Assembly: GCA_035561515.1 (NCBI GenBank)
Contig: DATMXP010000013.1
Coordinates: 124,001 to 188,000, forward strand
DNA: 64,000 bases
Reading direction: 5' to 3'
DNA from: Terriglobales bacterium
GTDB taxonomy: Bacteria > Acidobacteriota > Terriglobia > Terriglobales > Acidobacteriaceae
This document shows positions 52,213 to 59,861 of this stretch, one piece after another. How positions within the stretch are numbered: the first letter of the stretch is position 1; every line of letters starts with the position of its first letter. Both the position numbers and the translations under genes were made by a program. Below the pieces are notes generated by a model. That model was not told where the DNA came from. It worked only from the letters and a program-made list of their open reading frames with translations, and did not search any database.

Positions 52213-53214
52213 ATGCTCAAAATAGGTGTAATTGGGTACGGATATTGGGGCCCGAATATAGTTCGCAATTTTCATCATCCAGATCGATCACTCGTTTCAG
52301 TTATTTGTGATAGCAGCATAGACATGTTGAAGAGAGCCAACCAAGCTTATCCTTCAATAACAACCACCAATGACGCGTGCGACGTTTTGAAATCGAAAGA
52401 TATAGATGCGGTAGCGATTGTCACTCCGGTCTGGACCCACTATGAACTGGCAAGGCGTGCACTCGAAAACGGCAAGCACGTTTTCGTCGAGAAACCATTC
52501 ACGTCGAATGTTGCGCAGGCCCAAGAGTTAATAGAACTTGCAGACAAGAAGGGTTTGAAATTGATGGTGGATCATACCTTCTTGTTTACGGGCGCGGTGC
52601 GTAAGATCCGTCAGTTGATCGATGATGGGACTATCGGTGATCTCTACTATTACGATTCTACCCGCGTAAATTTAGGTCTGTTCCAGCACGATGTAAATGT
52701 GATCTGGGATCTAGCTCCGCATGATCTGTCAATCATGAACTTTCTGATTCCCGATGATGCTGAAGCGGTTGTCGCCACAGGACAGTCGCACTTGAACGGC
52801 TACGAGGACGTCGCCTACATCACCATTTACTTTCCCAAGAATGTGATTGGGCACGTGACCGTGAACTGGCTTTCACCCGTGAAGGTTCGAACTACGCTAA
52901 TCGGCGGCGAGAAGAAGATGCTAGTGTGGAACGACCTTGAAGCCGACGAGAAGATCAAAATCTACGATAAAGGCGTAGATATTAAGAGCCGCGAAGGAGT
53001 TTACAACTTACTTGTGAGCTATCGATCGGGTGATATGTGGGCTCCACGAATTGCACAAGCGGAGGCACTGAAGTCGGAGTTGGAGCATTTCGTTGACTGC
53101 ATTGAGAAGAACGAAACTCCCGTGAGTGATGGCCACTCCGGACTACGAGTGGTGCAAGTTTTAGAAGCGGCAGAGAAATCGGTGAAAAACCGTGGAAAGC
53201 TGGTCTACCTGTGA
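52213..53214 (+). CDS. Gfo/Idh/MocA-type oxidoreductase, WbpB/WlbA-like
   Basis: A 333-residue NAD-dependent oxidoreductase. Nucleotide binding is shown by VIGYGYWGPNIVRNF at residues 5-19, and the family EKP motif is in HVFVEKPFTSN near 95. VDHTFLFTGA near 123 and DLAPHDLSIM near 172 are typical of the group that oxidises C3 of UDP-GlcNAcA. With the acetyltransferase and aminotransferase behind it, the set looks like wbpB-wbpD-wbpE for a 2,3-diamino uronic acid. It overlaps the next gene by GTGA. Confidence 0.88.
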   Translation: MLKIGVIGYGYWGPNIVRNFHHPDRSLVSVICDSSIDMLKRANQAYPSITTTNDACDVLKSKDIDAVAIVTPVWTHYELARRALENGKHVFVEKPFTSNVAQAQELIELADKKGLKLMVDHTFLFTGAVRKIRQLIDDGTIGDLYYYDSTRVNLGLFQHDVNVIWDLAPHDLSIMNFLIPDDAEAVVATGQSHLNGYEDVAYITIYFPKNVIGHVTVNWLSPVKVRTTLIGGEKKMLVWNDLEADEKIKIYDKGVDIKSREGVYNLLVSYRSGDMWAPRIAQAEALKSELEHFVDCIEKNETPVSDGHSGLRVVQVLEAAEKSVKNRGKLVYL

Positions 53215-53711
53215 GTGATTATCTTTGCATTGCACCGAGCGTAAAGCTCGGGAGAGACGTAAAGCTATCGAAATTTATAAATCTATACGGTTGCGAGATC
53301 GGAGACGAAACGAAGATAGGCGCGTTTGTGGAAGTTCAGAAGAACGCGTTTGTCGGTAATCGGTGCAAGATTTCGAGCCACACGTTCATCTGCGAGGGGG
53401 TCACGATCGAAGATAATGTTTTCATTGGTCATAGCGTGACATTCGTTAATGATTCGTATCCTCGCGCTGTAAACATCGGCGGTGATCTGCAGACTGAAGC
53501 AGACTGGAGCATCGAAAAAACGGTTGTGAAAGCAGGCGCGTCTATCGGGTCCGGTTCGACTATCCTCTCCAAAGTTACGATCGGCGAAAACGCTATTGTC
53601 GGCGCGGGCAGTATCGTTACTAAAGACGTGCCTGCGAATGCGATCGTTGCGGGAAATCCCGCCAAGATTCTGCGTTATATCAAGGGTACATCCCCGGCTA
53701 GGAGCAAATAA
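53211..53711 (+). CDS. Hexapeptide-repeat N-acetyltransferase, WbpD/WlbB-like
   Basis: A 166-residue left-handed beta-helix acyltransferase: repeats such as IGDETKIGAFVEV, VGNRCKISSHTFI, IGSGSTILSKVTIGENAIVGAGSIV, and the cap VTKDVPANAIVAGNPAKI. It belongs to the group acetylating the 3-amino group of UDP-GlcNAc(3NH2)A-type sugars. GTG start overlapping the upstream stop; the next gene starts on the base after its stop, so these three are co-translated. Confidence 0.88.
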   Translation: MSDYLCIAPSVKLGRDVKLSKFINLYGCEIGDETKIGAFVEVQKNAFVGNRCKISSHTFICEGVTIEDNVFIGHSVTFVNDSYPRAVNIGGDLQTEADWSIEKTVVKAGASIGSGSTILSKVTIGENAIVGAGSIVTKDVPANAIVAGNPAKILRYIKGTSPARSK

Positions 53712-54926
53712 GTGTCTACGAATATACCTTTTCTCGATCTAGTTACGCCACATAAGCAACTTGAGCAGGAGTTGGTGGCAATTTTCAAAGCCGCTCTGAA
53801 TTCGGGAGCGTTCATTGGTGGTCCTGCGGTAGAGGCTTTTGAAAAGCAATTTGCGGAGTTCTCCCAGGCAGATCACTGTGTCGGAGTCGGCAGTGGCACC
53901 GATGCGCTACGATTTGCTTTTATGGCCGCACATATTGGTCCGGGTGATGCAATTGTCACCGCTGCCCACACGTTTATTGCTACCTCCGAGGCGATTTCGC
54001 AAACTGGCGCTCGCCCGTATTTTGTGGACGTGGATTCAAAGACCTACAACATGGATCCTATAAAACTTCGTGATTTTCTGGCCAATAAGTGTTCGCGCAA
54101 CTCGGCCGGTCAACTGATCACGAAAGACTTTGGTCTGAAGGTGAAGGCCGTGGTTCCAGTGCATCTGTACGGGCAAATGGCTGACATGGATCAGATTGTG
54201 GCCACTGCTGATGAGTTTGGGCTGATTGTCATTGAGGATGCGTGTCAGGCTCATGGTGCAGAGTATTTTTCCAAACGGAAGAATGGGTGGGTTCGCGCCG
54301 GGGCATCCGGATACGCCGCGGCATTTAGCTTTTATCCGGGAAAGAACCTAGGAGCATGCGGTGAAGCGGGTGCGGTGACAACGTGCAACGAAGAGGTCGC
54401 GAAGACTATAAAGATGATCCGCGATCACGGCCAAGCTAAGAAGTATTACCATGATACAGAAGGGTACAACGGTCGACTGGATGCAATTCAAGCGGGTCTG
54501 CTTAGCGTCAAACTGAAGTACCTCGAATCCTGGAATACAAGCCGACGCGGCTTAGCGAAGAAATATAACGACGCATTTGCTGAGTCCGGCGCGAAAGTCG
54601 TAACACCGTTTGAGCCAGAATGGTCACGCGCTGTGTACCATTTGTATGTGATTCAGGTCGAGGACCGTGATGGCCTACAAAAACGTCTTTCCGCAGCCGG
54701 CATCGGAACCGGTATCCATTATCCGATTCCTCTCCACCAGCAAAGAGCCTATGCAAGCCTGGGCTACAAAACAGGCGATTTCCCGGCGGTTGAGGCACTC
54801 GCTTCGCGAATATTATCCTTGCCGATGTTCCCGCAGATGGCCGACGAACAGTTGGAGCGTGTCGTGGATGCTGTGAGAAGCGCAATCGCTCCGACTTCGG
54901 TAGCTGTCGCTGCCACCATATCTTAA
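53712..54926 (+). CDS. DegT/DnrJ-type aminotransferase, WbpE-like
   Basis: A 404-residue PLP-dependent aminotransferase. The PLP Lys is in FSFYPGKNLGACGEAGA near residue 213; VIEDACQAHGAEY near 176 and GVGSGTDALRFA near 56 also match the family. Placed after WbpB- and WbpD-like genes, it is likely to aminate the 3-keto-sugar. It has a GTG start immediately after the acetyltransferase stop. It differs clearly from the aminotransferase at 47.3 kb, so two separate amino sugars are likely made here. Confidence 0.88.
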   Translation: MSTNIPFLDLVTPHKQLEQELVAIFKAALNSGAFIGGPAVEAFEKQFAEFSQADHCVGVGSGTDALRFAFMAAHIGPGDAIVTAAHTFIATSEAISQTGARPYFVDVDSKTYNMDPIKLRDFLANKCSRNSAGQLITKDFGLKVKAVVPVHLYGQMADMDQIVATADEFGLIVIEDACQAHGAEYFSKRKNGWVRAGASGYAAAFSFYPGKNLGACGEAGAVTTCNEEVAKTIKMIRDHGQAKKYYHDTEGYNGRLDAIQAGLLSVKLKYLESWNTSRRGLAKKYNDAFAESGAKVVTPFEPEWSRAVYHLYVIQVEDRDGLQKRLSAAGIGTGIHYPIPLHQQRAYASLGYKTGDFPAVEALASRILSLPMFPQMADEQLERVVDAVRSAIAPTSVAVAATIS

Positions 54927-55022
54927 GACGAATCAAATCAGTTTTGAAGTTAAGTGAACGCCACTCGTCAGCTGCCAATTTGGGCGGTGAACACTAAGAG
55001 GAACACAAAGGATTAGACAAAT

Positions 55023-55784
55023 ATGCGAAATCAAAATGTGGTGGTAGTCGGTCTCGGTGAAGTGGGGAAACCTTTGTTTCAATTGATGGCCGAGTACCAT
55101 CGCGTCATTGGTGTTGATATCCAGCCGTCGACCGAGGCAGTTGGTAAGGTTGACGTGCTGCACATCTGCTTTCCGTTTGCGATAAAAGACTTCACGGGTG
55201 AGTGCGTTCGTTACATCGAAAAGTTTAGTCCAAATCTGACCATCATCAACAGTACTGTTTCTGTGGGTACAACACGTACTGTCGCTAACCGATCCGGTTG
55301 TAAGGTAGTGAACAGCCCCGTGCGGGGCAAACACGCTCGCATGCTCCAAGACATGAAACGCTATGAGAAGTTCATCGGCGCAGTGTCGCCGCACGACGCG
55401 CAGCTCGCCGCGGATCACTTCCAATCCGTTGGATTGGCGACCAGAATTCTGTCTTCACCGGAAGCAAGTGAACTCTCCAAGTTGACCGAGACCACTTATT
55501 TGGGTGTGCTGATAGCGTGGGCTCAGGAAGTGGAGCGTTACTGTGATCAGGTGGGGGTCAGCTACGATGAGGTCGTGTCAATCTATGACGAAATCAAGTT
55601 TTACCCTCCGGTCAAATACTTTCCTGGTGTAATTGGCGGGCATTGCGTTATGCCGAACATAAGCATCCTAAACGAGTCATTTGACTCACAACTCCTTCAG
55701 GCTATACAAGCTTCGAATGCGTTGAAGATTGCCCGAGAGCTGGAAAAACAAAATTCGAAAGCACAATGTGCGACAGTTAGGTAG
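55023..55784 (+). CDS. Short UDP-glucose/ManNAc dehydrogenase-like protein
   Basis: A 253-residue relative of nucleotide-sugar 6-dehydrogenases (WbpA/WecC/UDP-Glc DH). The N-terminal NAD-binding fold is seen in VVVVGLGEVGKPL, then NSTVSVGTTR, and the central region keeps ASELSKLTETTYLGV and the catalytic-Cys element GVIGGHCVMPN near residue 203. The usual C-terminal UDP-binding domain (about 150 residues) is absent, and the N-terminal domain is shortened. It may be a specialised or reduced enzyme; whether it is a 6-dehydrogenase is not certain. It ends next to a convergent gene. Confidence 0.65.
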   Translation: MRNQNVVVVGLGEVGKPLFQLMAEYHRVIGVDIQPSTEAVGKVDVLHICFPFAIKDFTGECVRYIEKFSPNLTIINSTVSVGTTRTVANRSGCKVVNSPVRGKHARMLQDMKRYEKFIGAVSPHDAQLAADHFQSVGLATRILSSPEASELSKLTETTYLGVLIAWAQEVERYCDQVGVSYDEVVSIYDEIKFYPPVKYFPGVIGGHCVMPNISILNESFDSQLLQAIQASNALKIARELEKQNSKAQCATVR

Positions 55785-55798
55785 ATATCGCGAATGAA

Positions 55799-57061
55799 TT
55801 ATCTAGCACCAAGAGCTAGATCGTGAACCGCAATTCCCCACAACATGTGTGCGGCCCACCTTCGATAGAAATTTGTATCCTGTGATCCAGGGTAGCGCCG
55901 AATATCCGGGTACTCGCCGTACTCCGTTAGAATGTAGTGCCGAATAGCAGATGCGTCGTCGGCGCTACCCCAACGAGCAGTAAACGCCAATGCCATTCCG
56001 GCGCCCCAGGCCTCGGCACCTAAACTGTCGTACACATTGCCGTAAGTTACGTCGGCAGGCATCTGATGCAAAGTCCCGTCGCGCCAGAACATCCGTATGG
56101 ATCGGAGTGCATCTGCGCGCATCCATGGGATTGGCACAGTACCGCCACCGGCTCGATAGACCTCCAATCCCCAGAGGATGTAAACATGATGTACCAGATC
56201 ATTGGGGTCAGGATGATCAACTGGTACATTGTAGGTCCAGAATGGAGCTTGGTCTCTGATCGTCGCCGTGTTGATAATAGATCGAACACTATCATCGATT
56301 CTCGTGCGCAACAGCTTCCTGTCTTCGACTGATAGCCAATTTGGATGCTCACGGAGCAGTCTGGCGCCAACCCCCGACATCATAGCTGAGACGTTGGGAA
56401 CAAATTTGGCATCCAACACTGAGGTGCTGTACCAGAAAAAACCGCCACTTTCACGTGTCGACCAGGCCTTCTCACACCATGTCATGACAACTTGTTTCAC
56501 TAATTCCTGAATTGCCGCCCGGTCTTGACTGTTCCAAAGCTCTGGACTGGCAGCGGCGTCCAACAAGCCTTCCAGAGCTAAAGCTGTCGTGATCGTATAG
56601 GGCTGATTAGCAGGATTCGACGATCCGTCGCTAAACGCATCCCACGGCTCCGGCAAGCCCCACCCAGGTGTGCCATCGTGGTCATCATCCGCATGCGTGA
56701 ACAGCCACCGGACAGCAGCCCTGATGCGTGTCTTGGAATCGTCAGTGTAAGTTGCACGATACCGGAGATCTTCAGCCTGCAGCAGCAATCCAACGGCCAT
56801 GGGCTGGTCACTTATGTCTTCGAAGAAGGCATCCGGGCCAAAGCCAGGCGATTCCACGGAAAAGCGCGACAGGAGTTGCAGATATTCGGAACTGGCGGAT
56901 CGACCATGCGCGCTCTGTACCATCGTTGGAGAACTTACGGCAGGTGCTTCGGACTGTCCACATCCCGACATGAAGAAAACCGCCACTATCCAGACAGTAA
57001 GCAAAAATTTTATCGCTGTGATACTGCTCCATGTCCGCGTGAGTGCAAGCTTCATCATCAT
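55799..57061 (-). CDS. Putative lipoprotein with alpha/alpha-barrel-like fold
   Basis: About 420 residues from ATG 57,061; the frame is open 23 codons more, and three ATGs follow each other. The N-terminus has a signal helix ending in the lipobox FFMSGC, so it is probably a lipoprotein. The body has repeated helix pairs with W-rich loops (TPGWGLPEPWDAFSDGSSN, ESGGFFWYST, HVYILWGLEVYRAGG, AEAWGAGMALAF), a look common to glycan-active alpha/alpha-barrel enzymes such as lyases and glucuronyl hydrolases. No catalytic residues can be named. It is on the opposite strand inside the polysaccharide locus. Confidence 0.6.
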   Translation of the reverse strand: MMMKLALTRTWSSITAIKFLLTVWIVAVFFMSGCGQSEAPAVSSPTMVQSAHGRSASSEYLQLLSRFSVESPGFGPDAFFEDISDQPMAVGLLLQAEDLRYRATYTDDSKTRIRAAVRWLFTHADDDHDGTPGWGLPEPWDAFSDGSSNPANQPYTITTALALEGLLDAAASPELWNSQDRAAIQELVKQVVMTWCEKAWSTRESGGFFWYSTSVLDAKFVPNVSAMMSGVGARLLREHPNWLSVEDRKLLRTRIDDSVRSIINTATIRDQAPFWTYNVPVDHPDPNDLVHHVYILWGLEVYRAGGGTVPIPWMRADALRSIRMFWRDGTLHQMPADVTYGNVYDSLGAEAWGAGMALAFTARWGSADDASAIRHYILTEYGEYPDIRRYPGSQDTNFYRRWAAHMLWGIAVHDLALGAR

Positions 57062-57098
57062 CACGAAAGAGAGTTTATCGCTTCTCTGTCTCCAACCG

Positions 57099-57182
57099 AT
57101 GAACATTATGGATCTAGCAAGAACGCTCATTGGTCTGTCCGATACTCCGAATAATGGGCTGAGGCTCTATACCAGACTGGTG
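57099..57182 (+). pseudogene. Fossil of a FlaA1/CapD-type gene C-terminal end
   Basis: The 28 residues starting MNIMDLARTLIGLSDTPN match the segment of the dehydratase at 49.3 kb that reads RITDLARTLIRLSGKSED and goes on to VYTGLRPGEK; here it continues LYTRLVR and then loses similarity. No start-proximal part is present. It lies in the gap upstream of the lipoprotein gene and looks like a leftover from a rearrangement of the locus. The rest of the 57,183-57,443 gap has no gene. Confidence 0.5.
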
Positions 57183-57443
57183 CGAGTGAAGAACTCAACG
57201 AGGATCGCTTAGGCTGAGCACACGATGCCCCACTGTTTGCAACAGCATAACGCAGCCCGACGCTTCACAGGTTTGTTGGAGATATCTCATGCCTACTCAA
57301 TTGGAGGAACTTTTGAGGGGAGAGTCGTTGGTAACAATTCAGTGCCGGTTCCGTTGAAAAACGAGATCGAGTCGCACCGATTGATCGAAATATCTGTGAG
57401 CATATAGCGCCGAAATCGGCAAAAGAGAGGAACTGGTTCTGTA

Positions 57444-59861
57444 GTGTCTCTTTCACCCAATGCTAATTACGTCCGGTATACCTTCTACTTGGCTTTCGTC
57501 ATAGCCTGTTTGTTATTGCCCGGCTGCAAGGCGCTGGGGCAAGCGACAGACTCTGCCTCAACCAGTCAGCGGTTGTCGAACTCCGATAATGAGCTGGGGG
57601 GCAAGACATTTTGGTCGCATATCGTTCAAGACCAGCGGAGTATCTGGCTCAGCCCTTTTCGTGCCAAGGCGGCAGACGCGCAATGGCTCGTTCCTATGGC
57701 CGGGATTGCAACTGGTCTTCTGCTGACGGACCGCGACGCGGTCGCTGGTATCGGAAGCGGCAACCTGAAAAGAGCAAGCCAAATATCCGACGCAGGACTG
57801 ATCGCCTACAGCGGCGGAGTAGCTTTGCTTTATCTTTACGGACGAACGAGTTCATCGAAAGCAAAAGAGACCGGAATCTTGGCTGCCGAAGCCGGCATTA
57901 ACAGCCTCGTGGTACATACCGCGCTTAGTTACGGTTTTTCCAGAGAGCGACCGCTGGAAGGGGGCGGCGCCGGCCGCTTCTTTCGGCCTGTAGCCACTTC
58001 TTTCTACTCGGGACATTCGACCGTGGCATGGAGCTTCGCGTCTGTCATAGCACAGGAATATCCCGGTTGGCTCAGTAAGGCACTGGCCTATGGTGTTGCG
58101 AGCGGCGTAAGCCTTTCCCGCTTGAAAGCGAAGGAGCACTTTCCGTCAGATGTCTTTGTTGGAGCGGTGAGTGGATACCTGATCGGCAGAGATGTGTACC
58201 GTCGCCGGCACAATCCTGAGGTCGACGACTCATTCGGCACTTTCGTGAATGTGCATCCAGAGTGGAATTCGGGAAATGCGGGAACATCCTATGTTCCGCT
58301 TGATAGCTGGACGTACCCCGTGTTCGAGAAACTGATCTCGCTCGGCTACGTTCGGTACCAGTTCTTAGGGCTGAAACCGTGGACGCGAACCGCTTGTGCC
58401 GAAATGGTAGCCGAAGCACAATCCAGGATCGATGCGGATAATGCGCCCTCCTCCGAAGCAATTTCTTTGTTGGATTCGTTAAGAAAGGAATTTGCGGATG
58501 AGTCGAAGCTTGGCTCCAGCTTTGACAATACTGCAATTCGCCTTGAGTCGGTCTATAGCCGTTCGGCCGTCATCGCTGGCCCTCCGCTCAACGACAGTTA
58601 CCATTTTGGTCAGACGATCACCAACGATTTTGGTCGGCTATTTCAGCGTGGGTTCAATCAGATTATCGGATTCACCGCCCGCGCAGAGCAAGGTCGCTTT
58701 TCGTACTTCGTCCGCGGAGAATATCAGCATGCACCCTCTGGGCAGGCGTACCCACTTTCAGTCCGAGAAGTTATCGCAGACATGGACGGCACAGAAGTGG
58801 CTCCCGCAACAATCGTTCCTCAAACAAATCGATTTGCGCTGATCGACGCCTATGCCTCTATGACGATAGCTGGACATGTCGTATCCGTTGGAAAGCAGGG
58901 AATGTGGTGGGGGCCCGGCAAAGGCGGTGCTATGATCCTAAGCAACAATGCCGAACCGTTCTATCTCGTGAGAATCGATCGTGCGATTCCCCTGAAGCTA
59001 CCCTGGATCTTAAAGTATCTAGGACCAGTTCGTTACGACGGATACTTCGGCGCACTGGCAGAACACAGCTTCCCTCGCCGTCCATTCATGCACGGCGAGA
59101 AGTTCAGCTTTAAACCAACGGAGAACCTCGAACTCGGATTCTCGCGAACGGCAGTATTCGCCGGCGAAGGAGTTTCTCCCTTAACCTTCGGAGTGCTTTG
59201 GAAGAGTCTTACTAGTGCGGTCAGCAGCACCACTCCAGGCGCAGATCCTCGCATCAGCCCTGGCGCGAGGCACGGCCAATTCGATTTCTCCTACCGGATA
59301 CCGGGCCTTCGGAAATGGCTGACCCTATACAGCGACTCCCTTGTTCACGATGATGTTTCACCCATTGCCGCTCCACGACGGGCAGCCATTAATCCGGGCA
59401 TTTATCTCACCAGGTTCCCAGGTTTGTCAAAGCTTGATCTCCGGGTCGAGGCGGTCAACACGGATCCTCCCATCGTTAACAGCCTCGGAGGCAAGTTCTT
59501 CTACTGGGAAAGCGTTTATCGCGACCTGTATCTCAACAAGAGTCGCCTTCTAGGGCACTGGATTGGCCGCGAAGGCAAAGGTATTCAGGCTTGGAGCACG
59601 TATTGGATCAGTCCGGTCAACACGATCCAAGCTGGTTACCGCAATGCGAAGATTGCGAAGGATTTTGTCCCCGGTGGCGAGACAGTGAACGATTTTAGCT
59701 TGCGATCAACCATCCGCATTGCTCCTCAACTTCAGGTGGCAGCTTCTGTTCAGTACGAACAGTGGCTCGCTCCCATCTTGTCGCCGGGACTCCAAAGAAA
59801 CTGGACGGGATCGCTACAGATAACCTACTGGCCTAAACAGTTCGTGCTACATCGCCGATGA
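57444..59861 (+). CDS. PAP2 phosphatase-Wzi capsule assembly fusion protein
   Basis: An 805-residue protein. It begins with a signal and possible lipobox (LLLPGC near residue 28). Residues ~70-250 hold a PAP2-type acid phosphatase with the motif order SGHST near 189, SR near 222 and HFPSD near 230. Residues ~270-805 resemble the Wzi outer-membrane beta-barrel family (GKQGMWWGPGKGGAM near 487, many beta strands). Wzi anchors capsule at the cell surface; PAP2 enzymes cleave lipid pyrophosphates. The GTG start 57,444 follows a GAGAGGAAC site. It ends in an ATGA overlap with the export gene, which supports a joint role in polymer export. Confidence 0.85.
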   Translation: MSLSPNANYVRYTFYLAFVIACLLLPGCKALGQATDSASTSQRLSNSDNELGGKTFWSHIVQDQRSIWLSPFRAKAADAQWLVPMAGIATGLLLTDRDAVAGIGSGNLKRASQISDAGLIAYSGGVALLYLYGRTSSSKAKETGILAAEAGINSLVVHTALSYGFSRERPLEGGGAGRFFRPVATSFYSGHSTVAWSFASVIAQEYPGWLSKALAYGVASGVSLSRLKAKEHFPSDVFVGAVSGYLIGRDVYRRRHNPEVDDSFGTFVNVHPEWNSGNAGTSYVPLDSWTYPVFEKLISLGYVRYQFLGLKPWTRTACAEMVAEAQSRIDADNAPSSEAISLLDSLRKEFADESKLGSSFDNTAIRLESVYSRSAVIAGPPLNDSYHFGQTITNDFGRLFQRGFNQIIGFTARAEQGRFSYFVRGEYQHAPSGQAYPLSVREVIADMDGTEVAPATIVPQTNRFALIDAYASMTIAGHVVSVGKQGMWWGPGKGGAMILSNNAEPFYLVRIDRAIPLKLPWILKYLGPVRYDGYFGALAEHSFPRRPFMHGEKFSFKPTENLELGFSRTAVFAGEGVSPLTFGVLWKSLTSAVSSTTPGADPRISPGARHGQFDFSYRIPGLRKWLTLYSDSLVHDDVSPIAAPRRAAINPGIYLTRFPGLSKLDLRVEAVNTDPPIVNSLGGKFFYWESVYRDLYLNKSRLLGHWIGREGKGIQAWSTYWISPVNTIQAGYRNAKIAKDFVPGGETVNDFSLRSTIRIAPQLQVAASVQYEQWLAPILSPGLQRNWTGSLQITYWPKQFVLHRR

